A DNA stretch of 64,000 nt from Bin103 sp002238925 (GCA_965208065.1 OZ242313.1:3782001-3846000); one strand, 5' to 3'. Shown: positions 8,989 through 18,813, counted from the stretch's first letter. The notes: generated by a model not told the origin, from the letters alone. Program-made: numbers and translations.

Positions 8989-10473
8989 TCAGCCTGCCGC
9001 CGCCGGTTCGGGCAGCGCCATCCGTGCGTACTGCTCGGGCGGCGCCGCGCACGCCGCGAAGTGGCGCGCCATGGCCGCGCACAGGCGCTGCTCCACGGCC
9101 GCGTCCTGCACCGCCCGCGCCTGAGGCGGGTCGTCCTGTACGTCGAACAGCAGGTGGCCCGGCGGGTGGGCGGCATCCGGAAAGGCGGGCTGCCAGCGCG
9201 GCCGACCACCGATCTTCAGCAACGGCATCTCCTTGCTGAACGGGAATGGCGCCGCCAGTTCGGCCTGCTCCAGGTTGCCCTTGAAGCCGCGCATGGCGGT
9301 GGGCATCAGCGTGTAGGCATCGGCGCTCGGTCCGTCCGGCGCCGGGATGCGCAGGTACACGTAGCGGCCGTCGGTGATGTTCACGTGCTGGTCGAAGTAG
9401 CCGAAGATCGCCGTTTCCCGCACCGGGCGGTCGCCGGCAACCACGCCGGCGAGATCGTGCCCGAGCATGTCGGGCGTCGGCTGCAGGCCGAACAGGCCCA
9501 GCAATGTCGGCCCCAGGTCGATCGCCGGCTGCACCAGGGCGTTGCGCCGCGTGCCGGCCGCGTCCGGGGTGCGCGGATCCCACAAGAAGAACGGCGTGTG
9601 GCTTACCTCTTCGTAGAGCGGCATCCAGTTCTTGGCCCAGGCACGGTGCTCGCCGAGCAGGAAGCCGTGATCGGTCCACAGAATCAGCATCGTGTCGTCC
9701 CACAGGTCGTAGGCGTCGAACGCGTCGAGAATGTCGCCGAGCGAGGCATCGCACTTTGCCAGCAGGGCCGCGTAGTTGCGCCGCGCCTCGGCCACCTGCT
9801 CGGGAGTCTCCTGCACGGGACGGTAGGCGGGCCAGTCGAACAGCGGCCCGTCGTAGTCGGACGGATAGCGGTCGCGGTAGCTGCGGTGAACGGTAAACGG
9901 CTCGTGCGGGTCGAAGCACTCCACGTGCAGGAACCAGTTGTCCTCGCCGTGATTGCGGTGCAGGAACTCCTGCGCGGCGGCGAAGGTGCGCGACTGCGAG
10001 TAGTGCCGGTCTTCACGCACGTGCTGGCGGTTCACCCAGTCGGAGCGCTTGCCGCGCGGGTTGAGGCTTGCCGGCTCCTGCGGCGCGGCCACCTGGCCGA
10101 TGAACGGGTCGCCCTCCTGGCCGCGGTAGAACTCCCACGACGAGTAGCGGTTGTGGTAGGTGGCGCCGCCATCCTCCCAGTAGTGATAGTGATCGGACGC
10201 CAGGTGGGTGTACACCCCGGCGCGGCCGAGCATCTCCGGCACCGAGTCGTCGAACGGCTCCAGCGGCCCCCACGGCGCGTGCAGGAAGTTGGGCCGCCCG
10301 GTGTGGAAGTCGCGCCGCGCCGGCATGCACGGCATGGAGCAGATGTAGGAGCTTTCGAACGTGGCCGCGCGCCGCGCCAGGCGGGCAAAGTTGGGGGCGT
10401 GCGTCCAGTCGCATCCGTACGGCGGCAGCAGGTGGCGGTTGAGGGAGTCGAACATGACCATAACGGCTTTCAT
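8989..10473 (-). CDS. Type I sulfatase
   Basis: A 494-residue member of the alkaline-phosphatase-like sulfatase superfamily, which hydrolyses sulfate esters. It has the formylglycine signature C49-M-P-A-R in SMPCMPARRDFHTGR and the metal-binding MVMFDSLNRHLLPPYGC near the N-terminus. A second metal motif, ILWTDHGFLLGEH, lies in the middle, and FGYFDQHVNITDGRYVYLR in the C-terminal part. No signal peptide is evident, so it may be cytoplasmic. An activating enzyme (FGE or anSME) is needed for the cysteine and is not in this window. Confidence 0.93.
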   Translation of the reverse strand: MKAVMVMFDSLNRHLLPPYGCDWTHAPNFARLARRAATFESSYICSMPCMPARRDFHTGRPNFLHAPWGPLEPFDDSVPEMLGRAGVYTHLASDHYHYWEDGGATYHNRYSSWEFYRGQEGDPFIGQVAAPQEPASLNPRGKRSDWVNRQHVREDRHYSQSRTFAAAQEFLHRNHGEDNWFLHVECFDPHEPFTVHRSYRDRYPSDYDGPLFDWPAYRPVQETPEQVAEARRNYAALLAKCDASLGDILDAFDAYDLWDDTMLILWTDHGFLLGEHRAWAKNWMPLYEEVSHTPFFLWDPRTPDAAGTRRNALVQPAIDLGPTLLGLFGLQPTPDMLGHDLAGVVAGDRPVRETAIFGYFDQHVNITDGRYVYLRIPAPDGPSADAYTLMPTAMRGFKGNLEQAELAAPFPFSKEMPLLKIGGRPRWQPAFPDAAHPPGHLLFDVQDDPPQARAVQDAAVEQRLCAAMARHFAACAAPPEQYARMALPEPAAAG

Positions 10474-10552
10474 GGCCGCCAGCGTACCACGGCCGCCGGC
10501 TCATCGTGAGCCGGTTGACGAGTGGCGGGCGCGCGACTCACGATCGGTGGCC

Positions 10553-11116
10553 ATGAGCGAACGCTATACCGAGGAGTGGGTGGCAAGCCTGCTGGACGTC
10601 GACAGCAGGTTCGGCGCCGCCGGTCCCGGCGAGTTGCTGGCCGGGGTCGCGGCGGGCCACACGGTGGTGGACTACGGCTGCGGGCCCGGCTACTTCACCC
10701 TGGCGGCGGCGCGCGTCGTCGGCCCCGAGGGGATGGTGTACGCCGTCGACCTGGAGCCGCGCATGGTGGAGTTGGTGCGCCGCCGCGCGGACCAGGCGGG
10801 CCTGTCCAACGTCGCCGCGGTCGCCAGCGACGGCACCCGCGCCGACCTGCCGGACGGCATTGCCGACACCATTATCTGTGTGCAGATCATGCACTACGCG
10901 GATGGCCGCCGCGGCCAGGCAGCGGTGGCCGGAGACCTGCACCGCCTGCTGAAGCCCGACGGTCGGGTGCTGGTGGCGCAGTGGAAACCGAAACGCGCCA
11001 CCGGCCTGTCCTACGACGACCTGTGCGGCATCCTCAGCGGCGCCGGACTTGCCGCCTCCGGCGCCCACTCGATGACCGACGATCTCTACTACCTCGTAGC
11101 CCGACGGCGTCCGTAA
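10553..11116 (+). CDS. Class I SAM-dependent methyltransferase
   Basis: A 187-residue methyltransferase with motif I VVDYGCGPGYFTLAAARVVG (residues about 44-63), acidic loop VYAVDLEPRMVELV, a following SDGTRADLPDG segment and the post-motif LHRLLKPDGRVLVAQW. The substrate is unknown. The frame remains open far upstream, but ATG 10553 fits the family's N-terminus; GTG 10547 is an alternative. It is divergent from the sulfatase and convergent with the acetolactate synthase gene. Confidence 0.88.
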   Translation: MSERYTEEWVASLLDVDSRFGAAGPGELLAGVAAGHTVVDYGCGPGYFTLAAARVVGPEGMVYAVDLEPRMVELVRRRADQAGLSNVAAVASDGTRADLPDGIADTIICVQIMHYADGRRGQAAVAGDLHRLLKPDGRVLVAQWKPKRATGLSYDDLCGILSGAGLAASGAHSMTDDLYYLVARRRP

Positions 11117-11144
11117 TCCTGCGTCGAGCGCGAACCGCGGGCCG

Positions 11145-12779
11145 CTAGATCGGGCAGATCAGCGCGCCGAGCTGCTCCATCATGCGCAGGTTCTCGGTGT
11201 AGTCCACGGGGCAGTCGATCACCGCCGGCCGCCCGCACGCGAGCGCATCGCGCAGGATCGGCTGCAGCTCATCGGCGGCGGCCACCCGGTAGCCGGCGGC
11301 GCCGAAGCTCTCCGCGTAGCGTACAAAATCGGGGTTGCCGAACCGGATGTGCGAGGTGCGCCCGAACTTGCCCTGCTGCTTCATCCCGATCAGGCTGTAG
11401 CTGTCGTCGTGAAATATCAGGGTGACGAACGCGACCGCCTCGCGTACCGCGGTTTCCAACTCCTGCGAATTCATCAGGAAGCCGCCGTCGCCGGTAACCG
11501 TGACCACGTTGCGTTCCGGGTACAGCAACTTGGCCGCGATGGCGCCCGGCACCCCGATCCCCATGGCGGCGAAGCCGTTGGAGATGATGCAGGTGTTGGG
11601 CCGGTAGCAGGGGAAAAAGCGCGCGATCCACATCTTGTGAGCGCCGACGTCGGAGACCAGGATGTCGTTCGGGCCGAGCGCCGCGCGCAGGTCGTGCAGC
11701 ACCCGTTGCGGCTTCATCGGAAAAGAGGGATCAGCGCCAAATTCGTCGCGCTCGTGGAGAATGACACGGCGCAGCCCGCTCGCATAACCGTCGCTCTCGG
11801 AGGCCTGTGCCCGGTCCGCGATGCGCTGCAGCGACAGCGCGATGTCGCCGAGCACGCCGACGCTGACGATGTAGTGCTCGTCCACCTCCGCGGGGAGCTG
11901 ATCGACGTGGATGATCTTCTTGTCGCCGTCGGGATTCCAGCGTTCCGGGGCGTATTCCACCAGGTCGTAGCCCACCGCAATTACCACGTCGGCACGGTCG
12001 AATCCGCACGACACATAGTCGCGCGCTTGCAGGCCGCAGGTGAGCAGCGACAGGTCGTGGTCGTCGTGCAGCACCCCCTTGCCCATGAAGGTCTCGGCGA
12101 CCGGGATGTTGAGCTGTTCGGCAAACCGGGTAAGCGCGCCGGCAGCGTCCTGGCGCACCACCCCGTTGCCGGCCAGGATGATCGGCGACCGGGCCGCGGA
12201 GATGATTTCGGCGGCGGTGGCGATCTGCGCCTCCGGGGGCTCGGGGCGCGGCGGCGCCTGCGCCAGAAGCGGCGCGGCATCGACCTGTTCCTCGGCGACG
12301 TCCTCGGGAAAGTCGATGTGGGTAGCGCCCGGCTTCTCGGTCTGCGCCACCTTGAACGCCTTGCGCACAATCTCCGGGATGATGCGCGCGGTCTTGATCT
12401 GGGCGTTCCACTTGGTGACCGGGCGGAACGTCTCCACCACGTCGATGTGCTGGTGCGATTCCTTGTGCATGCGGTCGAGCGACGCCTGGCCGGTGATTGC
12501 CACCAGTGCGCCGCCGTCCATGTTGGCGTCGGCCACGCCGGTGACCAGGTTGGTGGCGCCGGGGCCGAGCGTCGCCAGGCACACGCCGGCACGCGCGCTC
12601 AGCCGCCCGTAGACATCGGCCATGAACGCCCCGCCCTGCTCATGGCGCACGCCGACGAAGCGGATCGAGGAGTCGAGCAGGGCATCCATCACGTCGATGT
12701 TTTCCTCGCCGGGGATGCCGAAGATGAACTGCACCCGCTCGTTTTCCAGGCAGCGCACCATCAATTCGGAAGCTTTCAT
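11145..12779 (-). CDS. alsS: Acetolactate synthase, catabolic-like (thiamine pyrophosphate enzyme)
   Basis: A 544-residue TPP enzyme that would join two pyruvates into acetolactate. It has the glutamate motif GVRHEQGGAFMADVYGR, the central domain with FPEDVAEEQVDAAP, and the C-terminal TPP/Mg site VTGDGGFLMNSQELETA with the second metal ligand in HDDSYSLI. Length and the opening FGIPGEENIDVMDAL fit AlsS-type single-subunit enzymes rather than IlvB, and no small subunit gene is adjacent. The ribosome binding site AGGAGA lies 6 bp before ATG 12779. It is last in an operon with the HAD and beta-propeller genes. Confidence 0.85.
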   Translation of the reverse strand: MKASELMVRCLENERVQFIFGIPGEENIDVMDALLDSSIRFVGVRHEQGGAFMADVYGRLSARAGVCLATLGPGATNLVTGVADANMDGGALVAITGQASLDRMHKESHQHIDVVETFRPVTKWNAQIKTARIIPEIVRKAFKVAQTEKPGATHIDFPEDVAEEQVDAAPLLAQAPPRPEPPEAQIATAAEIISAARSPIILAGNGVVRQDAAGALTRFAEQLNIPVAETFMGKGVLHDDHDLSLLTCGLQARDYVSCGFDRADVVIAVGYDLVEYAPERWNPDGDKKIIHVDQLPAEVDEHYIVSVGVLGDIALSLQRIADRAQASESDGYASGLRRVILHERDEFGADPSFPMKPQRVLHDLRAALGPNDILVSDVGAHKMWIARFFPCYRPNTCIISNGFAAMGIGVPGAIAAKLLYPERNVVTVTGDGGFLMNSQELETAVREAVAFVTLIFHDDSYSLIGMKQQGKFGRTSHIRFGNPDFVRYAESFGAAGYRVAAADELQPILRDALACGRPAVIDCPVDYTENLRMMEQLGALICPI

Positions 12780-12805
12780 GAGTATCTCCTGTTTATAGGA
12801 TAGCG

Positions 12806-13510
12806 CTACTTGTCGAGCAGCAGGGCGGCGAGCCCGTCGAACTCGCGCACGGTTGCGTCGGGCAGGTACTGCGGCACGGTTTCCTCGTACGGCAGCCGGT
12901 AGCGGTCCACGTAGATGCCGCGCAGGCCGCAGGTACGCGCGCCGAGCACGTCGAAGCTGTTGGCGGATACCATCGCCAGCTCCCCTACCTCCAGTTGCAG
13001 TTCGCGCGCGGCGGCGCGGTACACCGCCGGGTGCGGCTTGAAGGCGCCGGCCGCGTCGACCGAGATCACGGCGTCGAACGCAACGCCGATACGCCCGGCG
13101 ACCAGGCGATGCAGATACGGCTCGTCGCCATTGGAGAGCGCCACCAGACGATAGCGTCCGTGCAGGCGCTCCAGTGCCGCCCGGCACTCCGGAAACGGGG
13201 TCAGCTGCTCCCAGGCCGCCATATAGGCGTCGTAGTCCGCGGGGGTGGGGGTGAAGCCGCAAGCGCGCGCCACGTAGCTGAACGTGCGCCGTACCGTCTC
13301 CAGGTAGCCGCCGTGGCCGAGCATCATCAGGCTGTCCTGGTACTGCTCGATGCGCTGCCGGTAGCGGAGTTGCCGCCAGAACTCCGCCGCTCCGCCGGCT
13401 GCGCGCCCGCGCAACAGCGGCTCCAGTGCGGGAGTCAGACTGCCCTCCAGGTTGAGCACGGTCCCGAACAGGTCGAAGGTCAGTGCGCGGCAGCGGTCGA
13501 ATGGGCTCAT
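12806..13510 (-). CDS. HAD hydrolase, 2-haloacid dehalogenase-like
   Basis: A 234-residue HAD-superfamily hydrolase with the catalytic loop LTFDLFGTVLN (Asp nucleophile at residue 13), a helical cap, the motif II LSNGD, and motif III with Lys in AFKPHPAVY. The pattern is closest to type II L-2-haloacid dehalogenases and relatives. Whether it takes haloacids or a phosphate is unresolved. It lies 26 bp upstream of the acetolactate synthase gene and 26 bp downstream of the beta-propeller gene, probably one transcript. Confidence 0.85.
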   Translation of the reverse strand: MSPFDRCRALTFDLFGTVLNLEGSLTPALEPLLRGRAAGGAAEFWRQLRYRQRIEQYQDSLMMLGHGGYLETVRRTFSYVARACGFTPTPADYDAYMAAWEQLTPFPECRAALERLHGRYRLVALSNGDEPYLHRLVAGRIGVAFDAVISVDAAGAFKPHPAVYRAAARELQLEVGELAMVSANSFDVLGARTCGLRGIYVDRYRLPYEETVPQYLPDATVREFDGLAALLLDK

Positions 13511-13536
13511 GGCGGCGCCACTATAGCACGCCGCCC

Positions 13537-14751
13537 CTACTCGATGGCGTACAGCGTACCGTCGTGGGAGCCGACAAACACCACGCCGCCAGCCACCGCG
13601 GGCGAAGAACTGATCGGGCCGCCGGCGCGAAACTGCCAGCGCGGTGCGCCGGTCACGGTGTCGAGCGCATGCACGGTGCCGTCGTCCGCGGCAGCGACCA
13701 GAACGCTGCCGGCGAGCGCGGGAGACGACCTGACGAAGCGCGCCTCGGCGTACTCCCAGCGCGGCTCCCGGCTGACCAGGTCCAGGGCAGCGAGGCCGGT
13801 GGCGGAGGCCAGGTAGGCGGTGTCGCCGGCGATCACCGGCGAAGCTCTGCTGGCCCCGCCGGTGGGGTACCGCCACAGGAAGCCGGAGGGCGGCTTCGGG
13901 CGCGGTACCGGCAGGCCGAATACCCACATCTGAATCCAGTATGGGCGCAGCCGTTCTTCCATCGGCCACGCCCGATGCGCTCCGTCGATCGCGTACAGAT
14001 CGCCGCGCGACGTCATGGTGTACACCGTGCCGTCCTGGACCGCCGGCGCCGACAGCACCGGCGCGAACACCTTGTGGTCGAAGCGCATGCGGCCGTCGCG
14101 GGCATTCAGCCCGTACAGGAATCGGGTGGAATTGCCGACGTAGACGATACCGTCCGCCACCACGGGCGAGGAGTCGATGCGGCCTACCGCGTGAAAGATC
14201 CAGCGCTGCCGCCCGGTGGCGGCGTCCACGCCGTACATGGTGTAGTTGTCGGTGCCAAAATAGACCATGCCGCCGGCCACCGCCGGCGACGACCGGACGC
14301 CCAACCGGGTCTGGAACCGCCACCGCTCGACGCCGGTGCGGGCGTCCAGGGCGTACAGATTGCCGTCGTTGGAGCCGAAGTACACCACGCCGTCGGCCAC
14401 CGCCGGCGACGACTCGACCCAACTCTCGGCGGCGAACGACCACAGCTCGCGCCCGGTTTCCGCATCAAGGGCGTACAGCCGGGAGTCCTGCGACCCCACG
14501 TACACAATGCCGTCGGCCACCGCCGGCGACGAGTGGATGGCGGCGCCGGTGGCGAACTGCCACTTCAGCACCCCGCGCGGCGCGCGTGCGTCCGCATCGC
14601 CCGCGCCGGCCCGCCGGATGTCGTGGCGGAACATGCGCCACTCGCCGGCGGCCGAGTCGGAGTTCACCCCGGGCGGCGGCCCGAACACCAAGTCGGTGCG
14701 CGAGTATACAGTGTAGCAGACGACCAGCAGCAACAGCGTGCCCCAGAACAT
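13537..14751 (-). CDS. Membrane-anchored PQQ-like beta-propeller protein
   Basis: A 404-residue protein with an N-terminal membrane anchor (MFWGTLLLLVVCYTVYS) and then about eight repeats of the form SSPAVADGxVYxGSxDxxLYALDAxTGxxxW. This is the BamB/PQQ-dehydrogenase-type propeller blade. No quinone-binding catalytic residues can be pointed out, so a binding or scaffold role outside the membrane is likely. A TTG upstream near 14787 would add about 12 residues and cannot be excluded. It heads the minus-strand operon with HAD and acetolactate synthase, and is divergent from a sulfatase gene. Confidence 0.85.
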   Translation of the reverse strand: MFWGTLLLLVVCYTVYSRTDLVFGPPPGVNSDSAAGEWRMFRHDIRRAGAGDADARAPRGVLKWQFATGAAIHSSPAVADGIVYVGSQDSRLYALDAETGRELWSFAAESWVESSPAVADGVVYFGSNDGNLYALDARTGVERWRFQTRLGVRSSPAVAGGMVYFGTDNYTMYGVDAATGRQRWIFHAVGRIDSSPVVADGIVYVGNSTRFLYGLNARDGRMRFDHKVFAPVLSAPAVQDGTVYTMTSRGDLYAIDGAHRAWPMEERLRPYWIQMWVFGLPVPRPKPPSGFLWRYPTGGASRASPVIAGDTAYLASATGLAALDLVSREPRWEYAEARFVRSSPALAGSVLVAAADDGTVHALDTVTGAPRWQFRAGGPISSSPAVAGGVVFVGSHDGTLYAIE

Positions 14752-14938
14752 CCTGCGTCGTTTCTGGTAGGTGGTTAACGGTAACAAGGGTGACTCGGCA
14801 CATGAAGTGTACCAGACCCGTACCCGCATGGAGAATCGCCGCCCTTTCGCCGGGCGCAAGCCGCACGCGCCGAGCGCACCGCCTTCCCCGCCCGCGCCCG
14901 CTTTACGGCCGCGGCGCGGCTCCCTACAGTACCGTGCC

Positions 14939-16354
14939 ATGGCAACCCCGCACTCTTCCGCTCCTCCCAACGTGCTGTGGATCTGCACCGACCAGCAGCG
15001 CTGGGACACCATCGCCGCGCTTGGCAACCGCCACATCAACACGCCCAACATCGACCGGCTGGCGGCAGCCGGCACGGCGTGCACAAACGCGTTCTGCCAA
15101 GCGCCGATATGCACCCCCAGCCGCGCCAGCTTCCTGACCGGCTGCTACCCCAGCACCGTGCACGGCTGCAGCAACGGCAACAGCCACTGGGCGGACGCGG
15201 CGCCGCTGGTCACCAGGCTGCTCGCCGGCGCCGGCTACTGCTGCGGGCTGGCCGGCAAGCTGCACCTGGCGGGTGCCCAGGGGCGCATCGAGCCGCGCCC
15301 GCGCGACGACGGCTATTCGGTGTTCCATTGGAGCCACGATCCACGCGACGCGTGGCCGGCCGGTCATGCGTACCGCGACTGGGTGGCGGAGCGCGGCGCG
15401 CACCTCGGCCACACCTACGCCGAGCTGGGCTACATGCCCGCCGAACTGCACCAGACCACCTTCTGTGCGGACAAGGCGATCGAGTTCATGGAAACCGCCT
15501 GGACGCAGCCGTGGCTGATGAGCGTGAACATTTTCGACCCGCACGCGGCGTTCGATCCGCCCGCCGACTACCTGGCGCGCTACGACCCGTCCGAGATGCC
15601 GGCGCCGGCCTACCGGGACAGCGATCTTGCCGCACAGGAGCTGCTGCGCGGGGTGGACTTTCAGACCGAGGCGCGCGACCCCGACAGCTTCGACGCGCGC
15701 GGCAAGATCGCCGCCTATTACGCGATGATCGAGCTGATCGATCACAACGTGGGGCGCATGCTCGACGCCCTGGAGCGCAGCGGCCAGGCCGACAACACGC
15801 TGGTGATCTTCACCAGCGACCACGGCGAGATGCTCGGCGACCACGGGCTGCTGCTCAAGGGATGCCGCTTCTACGAGGGGCTGGTGCACGTGCCGCTGAT
15901 CGTGCGCTGGCCGGGACGGGTCACCGCCGGTGCCGCCACCGACGCGCTGGTGGAACTGACCGACCTCGCCCCCACCCTGCTCGCCGCCGCCGGCGTGCCG
16001 GTGCCGGACCACATGGCCGGGCGCTCGCTGCTGCCGCTGCTGAGCGGCGCCGCCGCCGACCACCGCGGCGCGGTGAGGAGCGAATACTACGAGGCGTTGC
16101 GCAGCTTGCGGCACGACCGGAGCGGCTGGTCCAATTCGCGCGCCACCATGATCCGCGACCGGCGCTACAAGCTGGCGGTGTACCACGGCCACCCGGTCGG
16201 CGAGCTGTTCGACCTGCAGGAAGACCCGCACGAGCACCGCAACCTGTGGCGGGAGGACAGCCACGCCGAATTGCGCTTCGACCTGCTGCGGCGCTGCTTC
16301 GACGCCACCGCGTTCGCCATCGACACCGGCCCGGAGGTGACCCGCGGGTTCTGA
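14939..16354 (+). CDS. Type I sulfatase
   Basis: A 471-residue sulfatase. N-terminal metal site ICTDQQRWDT, formylglycine signature C58-T-P-S-R followed by ASFLTG, second metal site IFTSDHGEMLGDHGLLLKG, and the C-terminal RRYKLAVYHGHPVGELFDLQ typical of choline-sulfatase or arylsulfatase-like enzymes. No signal peptide from the chosen ATG. An in-frame ATG at 14828 would add 37 basic, proline-rich residues and looks less likely. Convergent with the PhyH/sialidase pair. Confidence 0.92.
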   Translation: MATPHSSAPPNVLWICTDQQRWDTIAALGNRHINTPNIDRLAAAGTACTNAFCQAPICTPSRASFLTGCYPSTVHGCSNGNSHWADAAPLVTRLLAGAGYCCGLAGKLHLAGAQGRIEPRPRDDGYSVFHWSHDPRDAWPAGHAYRDWVAERGAHLGHTYAELGYMPAELHQTTFCADKAIEFMETAWTQPWLMSVNIFDPHAAFDPPADYLARYDPSEMPAPAYRDSDLAAQELLRGVDFQTEARDPDSFDARGKIAAYYAMIELIDHNVGRMLDALERSGQADNTLVIFTSDHGEMLGDHGLLLKGCRFYEGLVHVPLIVRWPGRVTAGAATDALVELTDLAPTLLAAAGVPVPDHMAGRSLLPLLSGAAADHRGAVRSEYYEALRSLRHDRSGWSNSRATMIRDRRYKLAVYHGHPVGELFDLQEDPHEHRNLWREDSHAELRFDLLRRCFDATAFAIDTGPEVTRGF

Positions 16355-16362
16355 CGCCGCCG

Positions 16363-17202
16363 CTACCCGGCCCGCGGTGCGCGGTACACCACGGTGTTCA
16401 GCTCGCTGTCGGCCAGCTCCCCGGGTTGCTTGCCGCCCAGGAACACGCGCGCGTCGTTGACCCGCGACGGGTTGGTCAAGGCATCGACCCGGGTGCCGTC
16501 GGGGTAGAAGGTCACGATCATCGCCTCGCGCATCGCATCGGACCGGTTGGCCGGCGCGCCGTGCACGGTCCAGCCCAGGTGAAACGTGCAGTCGCCGGCC
16601 GCCAGCGCCTCGGTCTGGTGGACTTCCAGCCCCTCGCCGGCGATGAAGTCGTCAAAATGGCGCGCCGACTCGTCGCTGATGTCGCGCCCCGCCAGGTCGC
16701 CATACCGGTGCGAGCCGCGCACGAAACGGATGGCGCCCATCTCCCGGCTGCAGTCCACCAGCGGCATCCACAGCCCCAGCGAGCGGTCGGTGGCCAACGG
16801 CCAATAGTACTGATCCTGGTGCCAGTGGGAGTCGCTGCCGCCGGGCTGCTTGAACAGCGCCTGCTCGTGGAAGATGCGCACCGCCGGCACCTGCAACAAG
16901 CGCGCGGCAATGGCCCCGAAGCGCGGCGCCAGGCAGAAACGGCGCACGTCATCGTCGTCGAAGCGCAGGCCCAGCGTCTGCAGGAACGCCCCGTGCGCCG
17001 AGGCCTGCATGCCGCCCGCGGCGAAGCGGCGCATCGCGGTGCTGCGAATTGCCGCGCCGTAGGCGTTGACCTCGTCCCGGCTCAGCACCGCGCGCAGCAC
17101 GATGAACCCGTCGCGCCAGAATTGCTCCACCTGCGCATCCGATATCGCGTAATCGGCTTCCAGCGGCGGCAAATCGCCGGTTTCGCGGTTCGGCGCCGTC
17201 AC
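16363..17202 (-). CDS. Phytanoyl-CoA dioxygenase (PhyH) family protein
   Basis: A 279-residue Fe(II)/2-oxoglutarate dioxygenase with iron motif HWHQDQYYW, the turn GAIRFVRGSHRYGD, and distal WTVHGAPANRSDAMREAM. The start is GTG at 17202, which overlaps the TGA of the upstream sialidase-like gene by 4 bp (GTGA). This indicates translational coupling. The coupling suggests a shared substrate or pathway with the sialidase-like protein. Confidence 0.9.
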   Translation of the reverse strand: MTAPNRETGDLPPLEADYAISDAQVEQFWRDGFIVLRAVLSRDEVNAYGAAIRSTAMRRFAAGGMQASAHGAFLQTLGLRFDDDDVRRFCLAPRFGAIAARLLQVPAVRIFHEQALFKQPGGSDSHWHQDQYYWPLATDRSLGLWMPLVDCSREMGAIRFVRGSHRYGDLAGRDISDESARHFDDFIAGEGLEVHQTEALAAGDCTFHLGWTVHGAPANRSDAMREAMIVTFYPDGTRVDALTNPSRVNDARVFLGGKQPGELADSELNTVVYRAPRAG

Positions 17203-18332
17203 AATTCGCTCCAGGTGCCCATCACGAGGGTTACCCCGCTGCCGTCCTGCCCGTAGTAAATGGTAAACAGGCGGCCGGGTTCGTACTCAACGGTGACGGG
17301 ATAGCCGAGATCGCCGTTGGGCAGGTCGTCGCGGATGACGATCTCCGCGTCCAGCAGCCAGGTGCGGCCGCCGTCGTCCGACAGGCAGGCGCGGATCCCG
17401 AACGGCGCCTCGCGGCGCCCGTAGGTGCACAGCACGCGCCCGTCGGCGAGCGTGGTGAGGTGCCCTGGATGACCACGGATCGGGGTTATCTCGGGCGTAC
17501 TCCAGTGCGCGCCGCCGTCCGTGGAGCGGCACACGTGCAGGTAGCCGGTGCGCATCGTGTCGCGCAGCACGCACAGCAGCTCGCCGGGGGCTACCTCCAG
17601 CAGGTCGGGCTCCCCGAACTGCAACCCCGGATCGTCCACCACCACCCGCGGCGCGCCCCAGGAAGCGCCGTCGTCGTCCGACAGGAGCAGGTAGGTAAAT
17701 CGGTTGTGCGGCGGGTGATGCTCGGTGACCACGTAGGCCAGGCGCCCGTCCGCCAGCACCCGCGGTCCGACCCGGGTAAAGCCATCGCGGTAGGGTGCGG
17801 CGGCGATCTTCGCGGTCTGGCGGTAGGTGCGGCCGCCGTCTTCGCTGCGGTGCACGTACAGGCCGTGGTAGCCGCGCGCCCAGGGGTGCTGCGCGTGCTG
17901 CCAGTCGCGGTCGTCGAACTCCTCGGTCCAGCCGCGCAAAGGCAGCGCCACGGAGATGCGTTCGCCCGCCTGCCATCGCCGCCGCGCCTCGGCAAGCGGA
18001 TACCAAGCGAACCGGAACTGGGTCAGCAGCACGGTACCCGCCGCCGTCGTCGTCAGCCCCGGAGTCTCGACGCCCGACCAGTCGAAGCCGGGGGCGAAGG
18101 TCGGCTCCGCCCAGGTCCTGCCGCCGTCGACGCTGCGCGTGGTGAGAGTGCGGAACAGCGGGTCGGAGGGCGGGTGCATGCGCGGCTCGCGGCGGCGGGT
18201 ATGGGTAAACGCCGCCAGCCAGGCGCCGCCGGGGTCGTGCGCGCCGGGGCGCACCAGTGTGAGCGCGGGATGCGAGATGTACGCCCACGGATCGCGGTGG
18301 ATCACCACCGTCTCGCCAATGCGATGCCACAT
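17199..18332 (-). CDS. Sialidase-like (BNR/Asp-box) beta-propeller protein
   Basis: A 377-residue, apparently cytoplasmic protein with five Asp boxes: SVDGGRTW, SEDGGRTY, SDDDGASW, STDGGAHW and SDDGGRTW. This gives a six-bladed sialidase-type propeller. The family cleaves terminal sialic acid or related sugars, but many members have other or unknown substrates and I cannot confirm the arginine triad. The gene is translationally coupled to the downstream PhyH gene. Confidence 0.85.
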   Translation of the reverse strand: MWHRIGETVVIHRDPWAYISHPALTLVRPGAHDPGGAWLAAFTHTRRREPRMHPPSDPLFRTLTTRSVDGGRTWAEPTFAPGFDWSGVETPGLTTTAAGTVLLTQFRFAWYPLAEARRRWQAGERISVALPLRGWTEEFDDRDWQHAQHPWARGYHGLYVHRSEDGGRTYRQTAKIAAAPYRDGFTRVGPRVLADGRLAYVVTEHHPPHNRFTYLLLSDDDGASWGAPRVVVDDPGLQFGEPDLLEVAPGELLCVLRDTMRTGYLHVCRSTDGGAHWSTPEITPIRGHPGHLTTLADGRVLCTYGRREAPFGIRACLSDDGGRTWLLDAEIVIRDDLPNGDLGYPVTVEYEPGRLFTIYYGQDGSGVTLVMGTWSEL

Positions 18333-18446
18333 GCACGCACCATAGCACGGCCGCGCACCGATTTCCCGATTTCCTTATGCGCTATACATAACCCCGCGGC
18401 GATTGTTACAATACGGTTCACAAGCTACCCACAGGTACGGAAACAG

Positions 18447-18773
18447 ATGTCGCAATTTCAATTCACGCTGATCGTGGAGGGGCCGGATCTGCAGAGCGAT
18501 GCGGCGAGCGAGAATCTCTTGCACGCGGGCTGCGACGACGCCCTCGTCGGTTACTCGGAAGGCGTTCAATACCTCGAGTTTCACCGCGAGGCGCCGGACC
18601 CGGAGACCGCGATTCTGTCGGCCATCGCCGACGCCGAACGGGTACCCGGCATCGAGGTAATCCGGCTCGCCGGCGGCGGGCTGGTCGCCCTGTCCGACAT
18701 CGCCGCCACCACCGGCCGCATCCACGGCGGTATCCGCCAGTTCACCGAGCGCGTGTTCGCCAACCCATCCTGA
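18447..18773 (+). CDS. Putative DNA-binding helix-turn-helix protein, C-terminally short
   Basis: A 108-residue protein. The region FQFTLIVEGPDLQSDAASE, then HAGCDDALVGYSEGVQYLEF and ALSDIAATTGR, matches a common family of small predicted DNA-binding proteins, often near toxin-antitoxin genes. Those normally continue past the TGR helix with a GPGGFP segment and a tryptophan-rich tail. Here the gene stops soon after, in QFTERVFANPS, so the recognition part may be lost or changed. A TACAAT box at 18407-18412 is a possible -10 element. Confidence 0.7.
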   Translation: MSQFQFTLIVEGPDLQSDAASENLLHAGCDDALVGYSEGVQYLEFHREAPDPETAILSAIADAERVPGIEVIRLAGGGLVALSDIAATTGRIHGGIRQFTERVFANPS

Positions 18774-18813
18774 CGCTGCGCCGCGTCACATGCGCCGGGT
18801 AACCGGCGCCCGT

